64,000 nt of DNA. Origin: Pipra filicauda (lineage: Eukaryota; Chordata; Aves; Passeriformes; Pipridae). Below are positions 11,391-40,699 of the stretch, piece by piece. The DNA is taken from positions 992,001-1,056,000 of the forward strand of contig NW_024105098.1 in NCBI RefSeq assembly GCF_003945595.2. The letters are read 5' to 3'. Numbering within the stretch: the first letter of the stretch is position 1; every line of letters begins with the position of its first letter. A program made the position numbers and the translations under genes. The notes beneath the pieces are model-generated. The model searched no databases. It saw nothing but the letters and a program-made list of their open reading frames with translations, and had not been told where the DNA came from.

Positions 11391-11560
11391 CCGGCCGGGC
11401 GCCGCGGACTCGGCCGCCGCGGGCTCAGCGGCAGCGGGGCGAGCCGGGACCGGGACCGGGGCCGGGGCCGGGGAAGGCACGGCGCCGCTCCGAGCCCGGG
11501 CACCGCGCTGCCGCTCTGCGCCGGCCCGCAGCCCCCGAGCCAGCGGCCTCCGCCGCGCCA
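11391..11560 (-). other. ETV5: Putative non-coding first exon of ETV5
   Basis: On the minus strand a donor-like GCCGG|GTACGTGAG lies at 11391/11390 within the CpG island. Mammalian ETV5 has a non-coding first exon, so this is the best candidate for the 5' UTR exon end. The upstream limit and the acceptor before the ATG are not resolved, so the right boundary is only indicative. Confidence 0.35.
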
Positions 11561-11592
11561 CGCCCCGCGTGCTTGTTTACCCTCCACGCCGG

Positions 11593-11723
11593 CCAATGGG
11601 ACGCCGCCGCTCGACGGTCCGCGCCACCAGATTGGCTGCAGTGCCGCTCCGCGCCCGCCCGCGCGCTGCTCCGCCTAGCGCCATTGGACGTCGGCTGAGT
11701 GGGCGGGGGCGGCAGCGACCAAT
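11593..11723 (-). promoter_or_regulatory. Four CCAAT boxes upstream of ETV5
   Basis: CCAAT motifs occur at 11593-11597 (plus), 11631-11635 (minus), 11683-11687 (minus) and 11719-11723 (plus), spaced 38, 52 and 36 bp apart. CCAATGGG/CCATTGG contexts fit NF-Y. They lie upstream of the putative ETV5 first exon, as is common for TATA-less CpG-island promoters. Confidence 0.6.
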
Positions 11724-11771
11724 GGGCGCGGCGCGATTTGCCTGGCCCCGCCCGGAACGTTTTTCATTCAT

Positions 11772-13540
11772 AAAAAAATAGAAGGGGAAAAAGGCTGGCG
11801 GGTGGGGCCGGGGCAGCGCAGCATTTAAAGGGGCCGCGACCTTCTGCAGGAGGGAGGCTGGAGGGTTAACGGGCGGCCTTGGGAGGGGTAGGGTGGGGGG
11901 TGGAACAGCCTAAGGGACCGGATTCGGCGTGGCGGGGACCTGGTTCGTGCACCCTGTGCCCAGGAACCTGCACGCCGCACGAATGGGATGGACGTCAGGC
12001 CTCACCGGGCAATGGGGACCCCTCTGCATAGGCCGTGAGATCCCCTCCTCTTTCCTGGGAGGTGGTTTCACCCCAGCAAGGCGGCGTCACAGGAGTCCCC
12101 CTTCGAGCCCGGCGTTAACCCACGCCTGAGTGCCTGCTTGGGCAGCCTTTCCTCTGCAGGCACGCTGGAGCCAGGGTTGCCTTAGAGAAAGGGACATGGG
12201 AAAAATAGTTCACATCTGCAGGGGCTTTGGGGTTGCCCGTGCTACGAATCCCTCCAAGCAAGTTCATGGATACATTCCCTTGCAGGACTGCAAACGTCCC
12301 AGAAGTTTGGGAATGAGTTTAGAATAGAGTGGTGTTGCTGTGTCCTGCCAGGGCCTCTCCTGCATCATTTCCATGCTAAGTGCGTCAGTTTGCCCATCTG
12401 TAAATGAACGTGGTAAGACTTGCCATGGGCACCTGCCAGTGGCTGCTCAGGGAGGATGCAGCAGGATAAAGGGACTGTGTGGAGGCCTCACATTGTTGTG
12501 GACGGGGAAGTTATTGCTGGAGAAGGCAAAAACGAGGGATAGTGCTCAGTTACAAACTGCTCTTCTCAGCTAAGGAAGGAGAGGAGACTTCTGCTCGCAT
12601 CCTGGGAAGTTGCCCAGGGGTTAGGAAGCCTCTTGGTACAGGGTTGTCCTGGCCAGTTTGAACTCCTCAGCCTCAGGTCATGGACTTGTCGGTGTCCTGT
12701 GAGACCTGTGCAGCGTCTCTGGGCTGCTGGTGGGAGCTCCTCTGTCGATGTTGGGTTACTGATGAGCTTCCAGAGCCCTTCAGGGCCAACTCCACCCCCC
12801 AGGGATAATGCTGGTCTTGGCAGGTAGCTCATCTGCCATCGTGTCCTGGGTGGAATGGCGGGGGGCTGCCAGGATACACCGCCCGCCGGGTGCCTGTGTG
12901 CTGGGGGCAGGAAGTGCACAGAGGGCACGAGGTGTCCTTGCTGCCTGGAGCCCACTCCCGGGGGGCTCTGCAGGTGCTGGTGCTCTCATTTCCCCTCTGC
13001 ACGAAGGCAACCAGGATTAAATCACCGCAGGTAAAATTAGCAGATGACACATGGGCGGGTGGGTGGCAAAACCCGGTCTGGGAAGCACGGCAGGCTGTTG
13101 GGACGAGCTGGGTCACGGCAGAGCTGGGGTGCACAGTGTGTGACCCATGCTGACTGCAGCCACGTGCTGTCCAGGGGCTGCTCAGTACCCCTGGGATGGG
13201 GAGAGATGATGGGGCCGAGTGCAACTGTGGGACAGGCAGGTGAGAGGTCACAGGAGCGCCTCGGGAAGAGCGAAAGCCCCTGGAGAGCCAAGGCTGGGAG
13301 GGGGCTGGAGATGGGTGCCTGCTAAATTTAGAGCCCACTCAGGGAAAAAAAAAAAATAAAAAAAAATTTACAGGCTCCAAATTTAGCCGGATGCAGCTCC
13401 CACTGAGCGCAGCTCCATCGCGCTGCCGCTGCCAACACCCCTTCAGCCCCGGCACCCTGGATTGGGCACAACCTGTTTCAGTCCCTGAAGGTGGGGACCC
13501 CACATCCGGCCAGGAATCACCCTCAATCACCCCAGGACCA
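11772..13540. other. Spacer between ETV5 promoter and DGKG 3' end
   Basis: About 1.8 kb separates the head of ETV5 from the inferred tail of DGKG. It holds an A/T run at 13345-13372 and no recognisable exon, RNA gene or CR1 copy. Both genes read leftwards, so ETV5 transcription starts just downstream of the DGKG terminator. Confidence 0.6.
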
Positions 13541-13544
13541 GCCG

Positions 13545-16277
13545 AGATGTTCATCACCACCTTTATTAGAGGCAAGCCCACAGCAGTCCAGGTGTACACA
13601 GTAACACGCGCTACGCTACGGACGCCATTCCATGCAGGCAACCACAGCTACACACACAGCGGAAGGAGGGGGCTGGGGCTCCTGTGGGAATGGAGTTCCC
13701 AGCTCTTGGGAGTCCCCCAGTGCAGCACTGGCACCGGTGTCTGGGGCTGTTGTTTGGAGTTTCTGTTCTATCCCATGCCCATGGGAACTGGGCTGAGCTC
13801 GTAGACACTGAGGGGAATAGAGGGGTTCAGAGCCTCGAGTGTCCCTCAGCTGCATGGCATATTCCTCCCTGGAGCCAGGGACAGCTGGACTGAAGGGTCC
13901 CTCCTGGGCTGAGGACCTTTGCATCCTCAGACTAAGGAGGCTGGGAGCTGCCATGCCTGTTGAACCATGCCTTTGGCAGGGTGGGAGCAGGTAGGAGCCA
14001 TGTCCCCTGGGGCAGGTGGCAGGAACCCTCTCCCTGACCATCAAAGGTAACATCTCTGCCACCACTCCTGGCAGACCAGTGCTGATCTATCGCTGTCTCA
14101 CTGGTGGCCCTGGGCTCTCCATGCCCTGCAGGACCCATGGCTGAGCACTCCCCCCTGGATTTAAGCTCAGAGGAGCGTTCCCTGCCCATGGTGCTGCCAG
14201 AGCCATGGGTGCGGGCATGGGCACATGGGCTTGCTTCCCTGGCTCCACCACCACCGACAGCAAACCACAGCAGGGACCCCAGTGCTGCTCTTTGCCCCGA
14301 GCCCAGCAAACTGTGACCAGGGGCAAGGAGCACTGCTGATTCCATGCAGGCAGTGGGATAAAACCCCAGGTTGAGGCTGGGTGGGAAACGGAACCAAACC
14401 TGTTGACCTCGCGTGCTGCCATCCCACAGAACAAACTTGCCCTCTTGCTGGCAAAGCTCTGGAGACGGCAGAAGTGGTTTTTTTCACCCTCCCCAAGTGT
14501 GGGGCTGTGAGGCACTGCTGCCCTCAGGAACGGGCTGGGGAAATGGAGGCAGCTGGTTCATGGGACTTGGGTTTTGTTTGGCCTTGCTTCAACTGCTTTC
14601 ACCTGGCTACTCATTAACAGCCACCTCGGGTGAGGAGGAGGAGGGTGGATTTATGCACTGCTGGTGAAGTGTGCCTGTGTATGCAGGTCATGAACACCTC
14701 CCTTTCAGCTCGTCGTTCACTCCAAAACATAATAATGGCAGCACCCTCTGCACTGCCAAAGGAATGCTATTGAATGGGGACCTGCAGCATCAGGAGGGAC
14801 AGGGTGGCTTGTCCCAGCTCTGTGGCAGGGGCATAGTAGGGACAAGCATCAGTTTTCCTGCCAGAGGTGACATCAGTGGGGCACATACTGCTCCTAGCTT
14901 GCTCACAGCAGCAAAGCAGCTTCCACCAGACCTAAGGGAGCTGCCTGGGAGCAGGGGCCACCGCTGGAGGCAGTGGGTGCCTGCAGAAGCAACCAGCAGC
15001 CCTTTCTATGGGCCAGTCCTGCCAACTCCCGAATCCTGGGGGCCCATCCAGACCCCCACAGCCTCCATGCATTCATCCGTTTTCTGGTCCCTGTGCATCC
15101 TGGAGAGAAGCTGCATCACATGATCTATCCATCCATGGGTGACATCAGCAAAACCTGCTCGTGCATCCCAGCTGGGCTCCGGCAGCTGTGCAGGCAGCAG
15201 CAACCACAAGACTCCTTGGATTTGGAGTGGGTTTCAGAGAGAGGAGACCACACAGAAACCGAGGTGCAACTGCTCTCCCTTGCTCCCCGCAGCCACCCAG
15301 GAGCATCAGAGGCAGCACTGGTTGCACTGGAAAAGCACCAGCCTGATGAAGCACATGGGCAGATGTGTTGAAAAGTAGCAAGGACATCTCCAAGTGAGAA
15401 GAGCTGCTGTATGTCTCTCCCCAGGGTCCCCAGCCCCTGGTGCTGGCTGGCAGGCTTTAGGAGAGAGGAAAGTCCATGTGGAAGGAGGTGCCATGGTGGA
15501 CAGCCAGCAGAGAAGGGAGGTGGTATCTGTGTCCAACCTGGGCTCATAAAAAGGTGACCCCCCAAAGTTCCACCAAAGTTTGCTAAATAAATACATAAAT
15601 ATGAACATGAAGCCCAGAGCTGGGGCACAGGGGTTTCCCAGGATTGGCAGCTCCCCCCAGAATTCCTTTTTTTGCCATTTCCCCATCAAAACAGTCTCCT
15701 CCCATCCACCCCACAGTTGTCCCTGTGCACGGTCAGTCCCCAGCCTGTCCCATGCCTTGTGGCTCACAAGGCTGGCACCAATGGCTCTTTGCATCTCTCT
15801 TAACCCCCACAGCAGAGAGGTGAGTGGCTGAGACGGCTCCTCTAGTTTAAGGAAATAAATAATCCTCCCATTGCAAGGGTTGGAGGACAGAGAGCCAGTA
15901 TAGCAAGACATCCAATGGCCTTCAGGAGGGTGAAAAATAAATAAGTGGAGCTTGGCATTGCCTCAGGAGCATGTTCACTCGCAGCTCGGCTGGGGGTATT
16001 TAAATAAAGGGAAAAAAATCCCAGTCCTAGTGCTGCTCCAGCAAATGTGCTCCCTGTTTGCCAGTCTGCCTTCACCCACGGTTTCCATCCCAGATGGAGA
16101 AGATGCTTGAGGTGGTTGGGAAGGAGCTTCCAAGATCCTCCCAGGATAAATAATCCCTGCTGGGCTTGGGGGGGGGGAGTTTCTGTCCCAGCAGCAGAAT
16201 TGGGATTTGGGGACCCCCTGCAGCAGGCGGTGGCTGGAATGCCGGGAACCTCCAGGCTGTGGCTCCTTGGATACTGT
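13545..16277 (-). other. DGKG: Probable DGKG 3' UTR
   Basis: The stretch extends from the DGKG stop codon (16278-16280) to just past the first good AATAAA on the minus strand (13562-13567). It has no long conserved frame and no CR1 insertion. The 2.7-kb length is plausible for a vertebrate kinase gene. Without transcript data the end point is inferred from the hexamer, and an undetected closer variant hexamer could shorten it. Confidence 0.45.
13562..13567 (-). terminator. AATAAA polyadenylation signal, probable DGKG
   Basis: TTTATT on the plus strand is AATAAA on the minus strand (CTCTAATAAAGGTGG). It is the first canonical hexamer seen downstream of the DGKG stop codon, and it is followed on the minus strand by TG-rich sequence. 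Cleavage would fall near 13540-13550. Confidence 0.45.
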
Positions 16278-33855
<17,578 letters not shown>

Positions 33856-33954
33856 CTTTGGGCAGCAGGGCCCGTGGCGAGGGCCACCGGCTGCTGTGCT
33901 GTCGTGCCAGGCTCAGTGCCACAGGTCCCCGCCGTCCACTCGGTCACACTGGCA
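33856..33954 (-). other. DGKG: Probable DGKG 5' UTR part of first coding exon
   Basis: Upstream of the start codon on the minus strand a pyrimidine-rich acceptor, CACGCTCCTCTCAG, ends at 33955, giving a 99-nt leader. A second good acceptor (TCTTTCTGCCCCCTACAG) lies at 34057 and would give a longer leader. The choice is not resolved. Confidence 0.4.
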
Positions 33955-34059
33955 CTGAGAGGAGCGTGGGAGGCTCTTGGACTGCTGGCATCATCCTGCT
34001 GAGCCCGTGGGCAGTGAACCCCAGAGCTTCAGGGCACCTGGTCAGCACCTTCCTCCCTG

Positions 34060-37000
34060 TAGGGGGGCAGAAAGAGAGGAGGAGGTCAGCAGTGCCTCGC
34101 CCACGGCGGGCAGGGGCTGGGTCCTGCTGCACTGGCTGCCCTGCCACAGTGCCCCGGGGAACAGTCACCTTCAGCAGGGGGATCTGTGGGGCAGGGGGTG
34201 CGTGAGCTTGGAAATGGGGTGCCAGGGTGCTTTCCCAGCTGGGAAGGGCCCCCCACTGCAGATGTGGGGGACACTTCCTCCAAGGAACAGGGAGGGGAGT
34301 GTGTGGGCTGCAGCAGGGGATTGGTAGAAAGAGGGGTGAGCACAAGGGTCAGGGCACCTCGCTGTGTGACCATCCCCAGTGCTTGGTGTCCCTGGGGGCA
34401 GTCCCCAGCATTTTCCAGGGGAACCCAGCATGAGGGGCAGAAGGAAGGGCACAATTAATTACAGAAGACACAGCACCTGGAGGCAGGGGATCCAAAAGAG
34501 ATGAAACTTCCAGCTCACTCCACCTCTAAAGCTGGTGGTGACCGTCAGAAAATCATTGTAAATGAAAATCTACAGTCAAAACTGAGTACTAGGGAAAAAT
34601 CTGCGTCACAGAGAACCTCCAACCAAGGGGCCCTCTCCAGGCCACACATTTTCAGGCTTCAAAACTGATTAGTTTTTCCATTTAACCAAATTGGTCATCA
34701 GGCAAAGGGCAACATTTGGAGGAGGTGGTTGTTCTCCAAGGAATTCGATCTTCATTTTAGGGTCGCTTCCCTGCCAAATGTTGGCTCCCAGTTTCCACCA
34801 GCCTGAGCTCTCTCCAGATGGACTGGAGAAAGCAGAGCAAGGATGAGCTGAGAAAGGGGTCACAGGACTTGGGGTGATGGTCAAGGAGCACCCACCCCCC
34901 AGCTGACTGCAAGTCTTCATTCACAGAAAAAGGTATTTGATTAAAGTGTGTGAGTCATTTGTGGGAGTTGTCAGGTCTCACATGCCACACCAATCCCAGT
35001 TGGTGTCCCTAGGGATGCACCAGCAGCAGTCTCTTAACCCCTCATTCTTAGGGCTTTCCCCAGTATTTCTTTACTAATGCTATTTTGGCTTTATATTCAG
35101 CTGCTACAAGTGCTCCAGGCAAGATGTGGAGCCAGGAACAAAGCCTGGTGTTGGCGGAGGAGGGAGCAAATCCTCCTCAGGGCTGTGGGGAGGATGGTGA
35201 CCCCTGAGTGAGCAGCACAGGGCTGAGCACCCATCTGGATGGCTGCCAAGGGGTTTTCCAGCTGCAGGGAGTGACTGCACATCTGGAGAGGAGCCACCAA
35301 ACCCTGGGCATACATTTGCTGGAGTTAAACGCCATGACAATGCTTAGTCCTGCTCAGTCCTTTCCTCCTGGGAGGACACAGCTGCTGGAGCCTTGTTCCA
35401 CCCCTCCATGGCCTGGGGCTTCTTGGCTCCTTCTGAGGCTGCCCGGAGGGCTGTGGAGCTTGGGGACCCTACAAAATGCTGCTTCTGCCCAGAGTGGTGG
35501 GGGGATGGCTGTCCCAGGATAGGGAGGAGTGCCCTCACTGCTCTGCCCTGAGGCACCTGTGGGGAGACAACACATAATCCTGGAGGAAATGTCACCTTCC
35601 CACCCTCATTGGGGCTCTGTGGCCTCACAGCAACTCACCTCCAGCCTACGGCTATCCCAGCTCATCCTGGCAGCTCTTTGTCCCCATGCCACCAACTGGG
35701 GACAGGCTGGATGCAATGGTGGTAGGGCTAGGAAAGAACTACCCCATGTCTTTCCACACTGCCATCAGTTTTGTGGGAATCTTCATCTTGGGAAAAGCAC
35801 AAGCAAGAACATGGTGTTTGCTCCTTTCCTGGATGATCAGTTTGTCCCAAAGTATCTCCAAGGCTGGCCCAGAAGAACTCAATCCATAAGAAACCCCCAA
35901 AAGTGCACGCAGACTTCATGTTTCCTGGCAAATGAGCTGTTTGGTTTGATCAGAACCTATTTTTCATTCTAAATTTATCCAAGGAGAGGCTGAGAGCACA
36001 GAGCTAGTTAGAAGGAAAGGCAAAGCGGGGGGGACATGGCTGGCTCCAGCTGCCTGAAGGAGTTCGGGAGCACTGAGCCCTCCCATAACAGACGGCAGCA
36101 AAAATATCCCTTCCTTCTTTTAACGACGGGTGATGGGGCGGCACCAAGCGGAGCTAATTGGGCTATCCCAAGGGGCTTTCCCCCAGCAAAAGCTGGAATA
36201 ACAAATGCCACTTCTGGCAAGTCAGGCACGGATTTCAGGAAGGGCAGGAAAAAGCCTCCTTAGGAATCCAGCTGCTCCTCGTTTGGCTGCCCTCTGAATT
36301 GTCAGCGGCAAATTATGTACTATTAAATCAAATTCGCCTCTCGCTAAAAATAGCTCCCTACTAGTGTTACAAATAACACCGGATTACCCTGCCTGAAAGC
36401 GCTCACCGGGACGTGGCCCCTCTCCCCCTCCTCACTCCGTGCCCGCCAGCCGCGCGCGTGGGCTCGGCCGCTCCGCCGGCACCGAGGGCAGCTAAAGTGG
36501 CTGGGGGAGGATGGAAAGGGGGGAGCCCGGAGTCCCCCAAACCCTCCCAGGGGATTAGGTGGTGCTGGAGCCCTTGAGAAGCTGCATGGAGCATCCTGCC
36601 AGCCCCGGTGATGAAGGAGGTGCCATAGGGAGCATCGATGGGTACGGGCAGACATGCGGCTCAGTGGGAGCCAGGGCCTGGCCATGCAGGGCCTGAAACA
36701 CGTCAACAAGGGAAATGCCAGGCGGGAGCTGGACATGGGCCAGTCCCCGTTGGTGAGTGGAGCCCGGACAAGCAGCAGGACCAAGCCACCAGGAACATCT
36801 CCATAACCCTGAGAAAGGGCTGCCCATGGGCACCGCCAATGTCCAGGGATGGGAGTCTCCCAGAAGCAGCGATGGGACAGCAGAGGAGCTGTTTTTCCAG
36901 CCAGACACCCTGCCAGAAGCCTCCCCACCAGCCCCTGGCCGCTGGCTTCCCAGTGCTGCTGAGGATGGAGGACCTAGCTCCTCCATCACACCATAGTGCC

Positions 37001-38930
37001 ATGGGGCTCACCGTGGCATTGGGAGGGCCTGCTCCACTGACACCCACCTGGCATCTCCGGGACTGGATCTACTGATGGGGACCTAGTTCTGCCCATGCTG
37101 GAGCAGAGAACCAGGGGCAATGGGATGGCAGCTTCCAGGTGCTGGCAGAGCCTCCAGCCTCTGACCAGCTCCCACAGGAGCATGTGGATGGGGCTGCAGC
37201 ACGTGCCCTGCAGCAGATTTCTGCTTCAGATGCCCTTTGGGAAGGAAAAACATCGTCGGTCTCCTTGAGCTTCAGGATACAGCACGAGGAGGGAACACTC
37301 CTGCCGAGCACACGCACAGGGGCACGTGCAGAGGCTGTGACTCCCCGACGGCAGCGGGACACAGCGCAGGACGACGCCGGGCCCTTGCCTGTGTCCCTGC
37401 TCAGGCCTGCAGAAAGCCACAGTCAAGTGACACATCTCCTCCTGGGGCAAAGCACGGCAGGTCCCTGCAGGAATGGCATTTTCCAGCCCGCCCGCCCCAT
37501 CTTTTGGAAAGATCAGCCTATTTTTGTGTTGGATGGGGAGAGGCCCCTGAGGCGGTGGGTGGAGTGTAAATCCCTCCTGTCCCACTGCAGCAAGCAAACC
37601 CCAACCAAGTCACGCTCAAACTGTTTTCTGCATTGACAGAAGGCACTTTTCTGCATTTTGCCAGCCCAAGAGGACACTCAGGATCAGCCTTTTCTATTCT
37701 CCAAGCCTGTTGCTGTCTACACATTCCCCTGGCCCTTTGACCACCCACCCACACAGAGCCAGGCATGCTGTCCGGGTACCAACTTTGCTTTGAGTTCTGA
37801 GCACCTGCATGGCACACAGGCAAGGAAAGGTGCTGGCAGAGGTGCCCAGAGCATCCTTGCTCTCCCACACAGGGAGGAGGGTGGCCACGGCCAGTCCTCT
37901 GGCCCCAGAGTTGGGCTGTGGGTGTACTGACTCCCAGCTGGGCGCTGGGAGGGCTCGGCTCAACCCTGTGTCAGCGGGGACCCAGCACAGCACCCCTGGA
38001 GCTCACCCCCACCCAGGGCCAGGACAGCTTGGTTTACACCCCAGGGACACCAACAGCTTCCTGACTTACTACTGTTGCCTTTTTAGAGAATAATTTTGCT
38101 GGCTGAGTTCAGAGCAGACTGGATCTGAGCTAGGATGCCTTTGGAGCAAGATTCATCCCCTCACCGCTGTCCCTGCAGGTCCCAGCCAGACCAGACCTTG
38201 TCTCATGGAAAAGACCCTTCCCATGCCAGACAGGGAGGCAAATGCTGGCCCTGCAGCCTAGGGGATGGGATTCTCCCTGGGATCCCACCCCCATCACCAA
38301 GCCCAGGGCTTCAGGAACGCTACAAACCTGGCAGAGGGAAGCTCTGGCTCTCTCCCTGTGGAAATCCTGCAGCCATGGGTACCATGGGTTAACCACACCT
38401 TGTGTAGGATAACATTGCATTCTGATAGCTTTGAAATACATTCTTCTCCCCTTTCATCTCCCAACACAACCTGCAGAACAAGTCCCATCCAGCCTCCTTC
38501 CACAGGCCAGGCACGCTGAGTACCTTCTCGGTCCTTCTGCCCTCCAAAGCCAATGGCCCCAGCAATTTTTACTTAACAAGAAAGACACTAACGAGCTTTT
38601 CTGGCCTGGCAACACATGGGAACGGCTGGATCAGGCTGTTCTTCTGCCCAGCCAAAGGATGGGTAGTTTTATAGCCAGGCTGAGAACCAACACATGCTGA
38701 GACACCAGTGAAGGTGGCATAGCCCCTGGGCTGCGTTAGGGGCTCGCTGGCTGCCATGCTCCCCACCCTGGGGACAAGAGGATGCTGCCCTCTCCTTCTC
38801 CACCCTTTGGGAAGCATTTCCCAGGGGCTGAGCCAACGCCCGGGCACCGGGAAACCCGACACCCCAAACCCAGCGCTGCCCCGTTCCTTCAACGCCTGTA
38901 CCGCTCCCCAAACCGCTCGGGAAGGGGTCA
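34060..38930 (-). other. DGKG: Probable 5' UTR intron of DGKG
   Basis: This is about 4.9 kb between the translation-start exon and the upstream CpG island. It has no coding exon and no CR1. A block at about 36000-36420 contains CTAATTGGGC, CCTTAGGAATCC and a perfect MEF2 consensus CTAAAAATAG (36344-36353), and is a candidate regulatory element. Confidence 0.5.
36344..36353. promoter_or_regulatory. MEF2 consensus site
   Basis: CTAAAAATAG matches the MEF2 consensus YTA(A/T)4TAR exactly and sits in an AT-rich patch just before a GC-rich patch in the inferred DGKG 5' intron. Occupancy is unknown. Confidence 0.35.
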
Positions 38931-39126
38931 CGACCAGCCCGAGCAGGGTCGCGGACTCCGAGGGCAGCGGACGGGAGCCGACGTGTGCTGCCGAGCCGGT
39001 CCCGCGTGGGGCGGGGGATCCCGCGTGGATCGGGGGGTTTGCCCACGACTGAAAGGCGTGTGAGCCCACAGGGGTCCTCGGCCTCCCCCCGCCCAGCCCC
39101 GCGTCCCCCCGCCGCTGTCCCCTTAC

Positions 39127-39500
39127 TTGGCGGCGGCAGCGCGGTGCCATCGGCGGGACCGGCCGGGGCGCTCCGGCGGTGGCTGCGGGGCTGGCGGTGC
39201 CCGGGAGCGCTGGGCAGCCCGGCGGCTGCGGGGCTGGCGGTGCCCGGGAGCGCTGGGCAGCCCGGCGGCTGCGGGGCTGGCGGTGCCCGGGAGCGCTGGG
39301 CAGCCCGGCGGCTCCGCGCTCCCGCGGCGGGGCGGGGATGGGGGGATGCGAACGGGCCCGGCCCGCCCCGCCGCTCCGCTCCGCCCGCCTCCGCCGGCAC
39401 CGGCGGGCGGCCGGGGCGGGAGGAGGAGGAGGAGGAGTTGGAGGGAAGAGCCCGGCGGCCCCGACCGCGCCCCCGCCCCTGCCCGGGCCCGGGGCAGCGC
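39127..39500 (-). other. DGKG: Putative non-coding first exon of DGKG
   Basis: The minus strand has a good donor, GCCGCCAA|GTAAGG, at 39127/39126 at the edge of the CpG island, and no other GTRAG donor was seen nearby. The transcription start is unknown, so the right boundary is indicative only. An ATG lies just before the donor but has no support as a start. Confidence 0.4.
39181..39309. repeat. 43-bp tandem repeat, three copies, in CpG island
   Basis: Three copies with identical 43-bp spacing start at 39181, 39224 and 39267; each begins GGCTGCGGGGCTGGCGGTGC. A fourth copy diverges after GGCT at 39310. The near-identity of the copies points to recent expansion. Confidence 0.92.
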
Positions 39501-39554
39501 CGGGGAGCGCCGTGGCGGGAGCGGCCGGCTGCGGGGACAGCGGGAGCCGCGTTT

Positions 39555-39840
39555 CCAGGATAAAACTCCTTTATTACAAATTCCCCTTTCCCCACAGAGA
39601 CAAGGCTTTCCCCACTTCCCACTGACCCCGCACTCTGCCCCAGAGCCCCGACGTTATCCATCCCTGTCCCCATTCCCGCCTCCATTACTGTCCCTGTCCC
39701 CGTGCCTATCTCCATTCCCATCTATATGTCCATCCCCATCTTCGTCCCTGTCCCCATCTCCATCCCCATCCCGATCCCCATCCCCATCCTCATTCCCGTC
39801 CCTGTCCACATCCCCATCCTAGTCCCCATCCCGCTCTCTT
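39555..39840 (-). repeat. Repeat module, copy A (minus): (GGGATG)n plus unique tail
   Basis: On the minus strand this reads as a degenerate (GGGGAT)n/(GGGACA)n hexamer array (39655-39835), then about 95 bp of shared sequence including AAGTGGGGAAAGCC, ending AATTTGTAATAAAGGAGTTT-TATCC. The same order and sequence occur on the plus strand at 40700-40862. No transposon family was recognised. Confidence 0.65.
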
Positions 39841-40371
39841 CCCTGGGCCTTCCCTCCCCCTGCACCTCGGTCTCTCATTTTCAAGCAGTTTCACTCATGG
39901 CAAAGGTTGCTCTTTCCTCAGGAAGGGAACAAACCAGCGAAAACAAACAAACAAGAAATGCCAAAACAGATAAAAAGCATTTTTATTTTCTTTCCATGAC
40001 GCGTCTGCCTGCCTGCTCGGGAGTGACACTATTTCAGGCATGTCTATTATTTATGTTTCACTATATTTATATTAATTAGAGACGCCATCCATGTACGTAG
40101 TTCTCCAACTTCAAAAAAAGCAGGAGAAGGGGAATGACATCTGGGACTGAACTTTCTCGAGAGAAACAGGAGCAGGATCCACATGTATAACTGCATGCTG
40201 CGTGCCAGTCCCAGATGACGTTCCTGCTCTACACTGGGGATCTCTCCAGTTCCAGCCCCGTTTTCCCTCCCTCCTTTCTGGCTGGGACTCCAGAGAGATG
40301 GGTCAGGGCCCCTGGCTGGGGTGCTGAGGATGATGGTGTCCTCAGAGCCATACAACTTTTAGGGGAGATAG

Positions 40372-40430
40372 AATCATGGAATCATTTCGGTGGGAGAAGA
40401 TCTCTAAGGCTGAGGCCAATCATTAACTTC
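40372..40430 (-). mobile_element. Short CR1 3' fragment
   Basis: AGAATCATGGAATCATTTCG, then GTGGGAGAAGATCTCTAAG, corresponds on the minus strand to the last about 60 bp of a CR1 element. It is old or 5'-truncated to a stub. Confidence 0.75.
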
Positions 40431-40699
40431 TGATGGTGGCACTTGTCTGTGTCCAGGAAAGAGAAGCGTGCCTTCAAAGAACTAACTAGTCTCTGGTGGT
40501 GGGCTGTGCCAAAACACAGAAGAGTCCACATTCCAGAGCAGTGGGAAGAGGACCCTGAGTTTTCCACTCCCCTCTGTGCCAACTGTCTCCCTCAGGAGCT
40601 GTAACCTGTGTCAAGACTGATCCAAAATGGGTGACCCCTCCTCTCTCCTGAGATGAGTGTCCCAGCCTTGTCCTCATCCTGTCTGATGGCTCTGGGGCA

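Larger units (their letters stand above)
10700..11771 (-). promoter_or_regulatory. ETV5: ETV5 CpG-island promoter and 5' UTR region
   Basis: This is a very CpG-rich block with GC boxes (GGGCGG/CCGCCC), four CCAAT motifs at its upstream end, repeated CATTCATAAA words and a TGTTTAC forkhead-like word near 11574. It ends abruptly in AT-rich sequence near 11770. It lies directly upstream of the ETV5 ATG. The long open frames across it on both strands come from GC content and are not genes. Confidence 0.85.
38930..39560 (-). promoter_or_regulatory. DGKG: CpG island, probable DGKG promoter
   Basis: This is a CpG-dense, GC-box-rich block about 5 kb upstream of the DGKG start codon, isolated from any other gene. 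It also contains a 43-bp tandem repeat and a (GGA)n run near 39420. Long open frames on both strands are due to composition. DGKG is the only gene positioned to use it on the minus strand. Confidence 0.65.

Noticed and set aside
10549..11781. Open frame of about 410 codons across the ETV5 CpG island on the plus strand
   Set aside because: It is made of Arg/Ala/Pro/Gly runs from GC-rich sequence, has frames open on both strands, and overlaps the promoter and first exons of ETV5.
38669..39721. Open frame of about 350 codons through the DGKG CpG island on the minus strand
   Set aside because: The composition is low-complexity and includes the 43-bp tandem repeat. Only the left end near copy A of the repeat module has anything in common with another sequence, and that is reported as a repeat.
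39655..39835. Hexamer array as interstitial telomere repeat
   Set aside because: The unit is GGGGAT/GGGACA-like and irregular, not TTAGGG.
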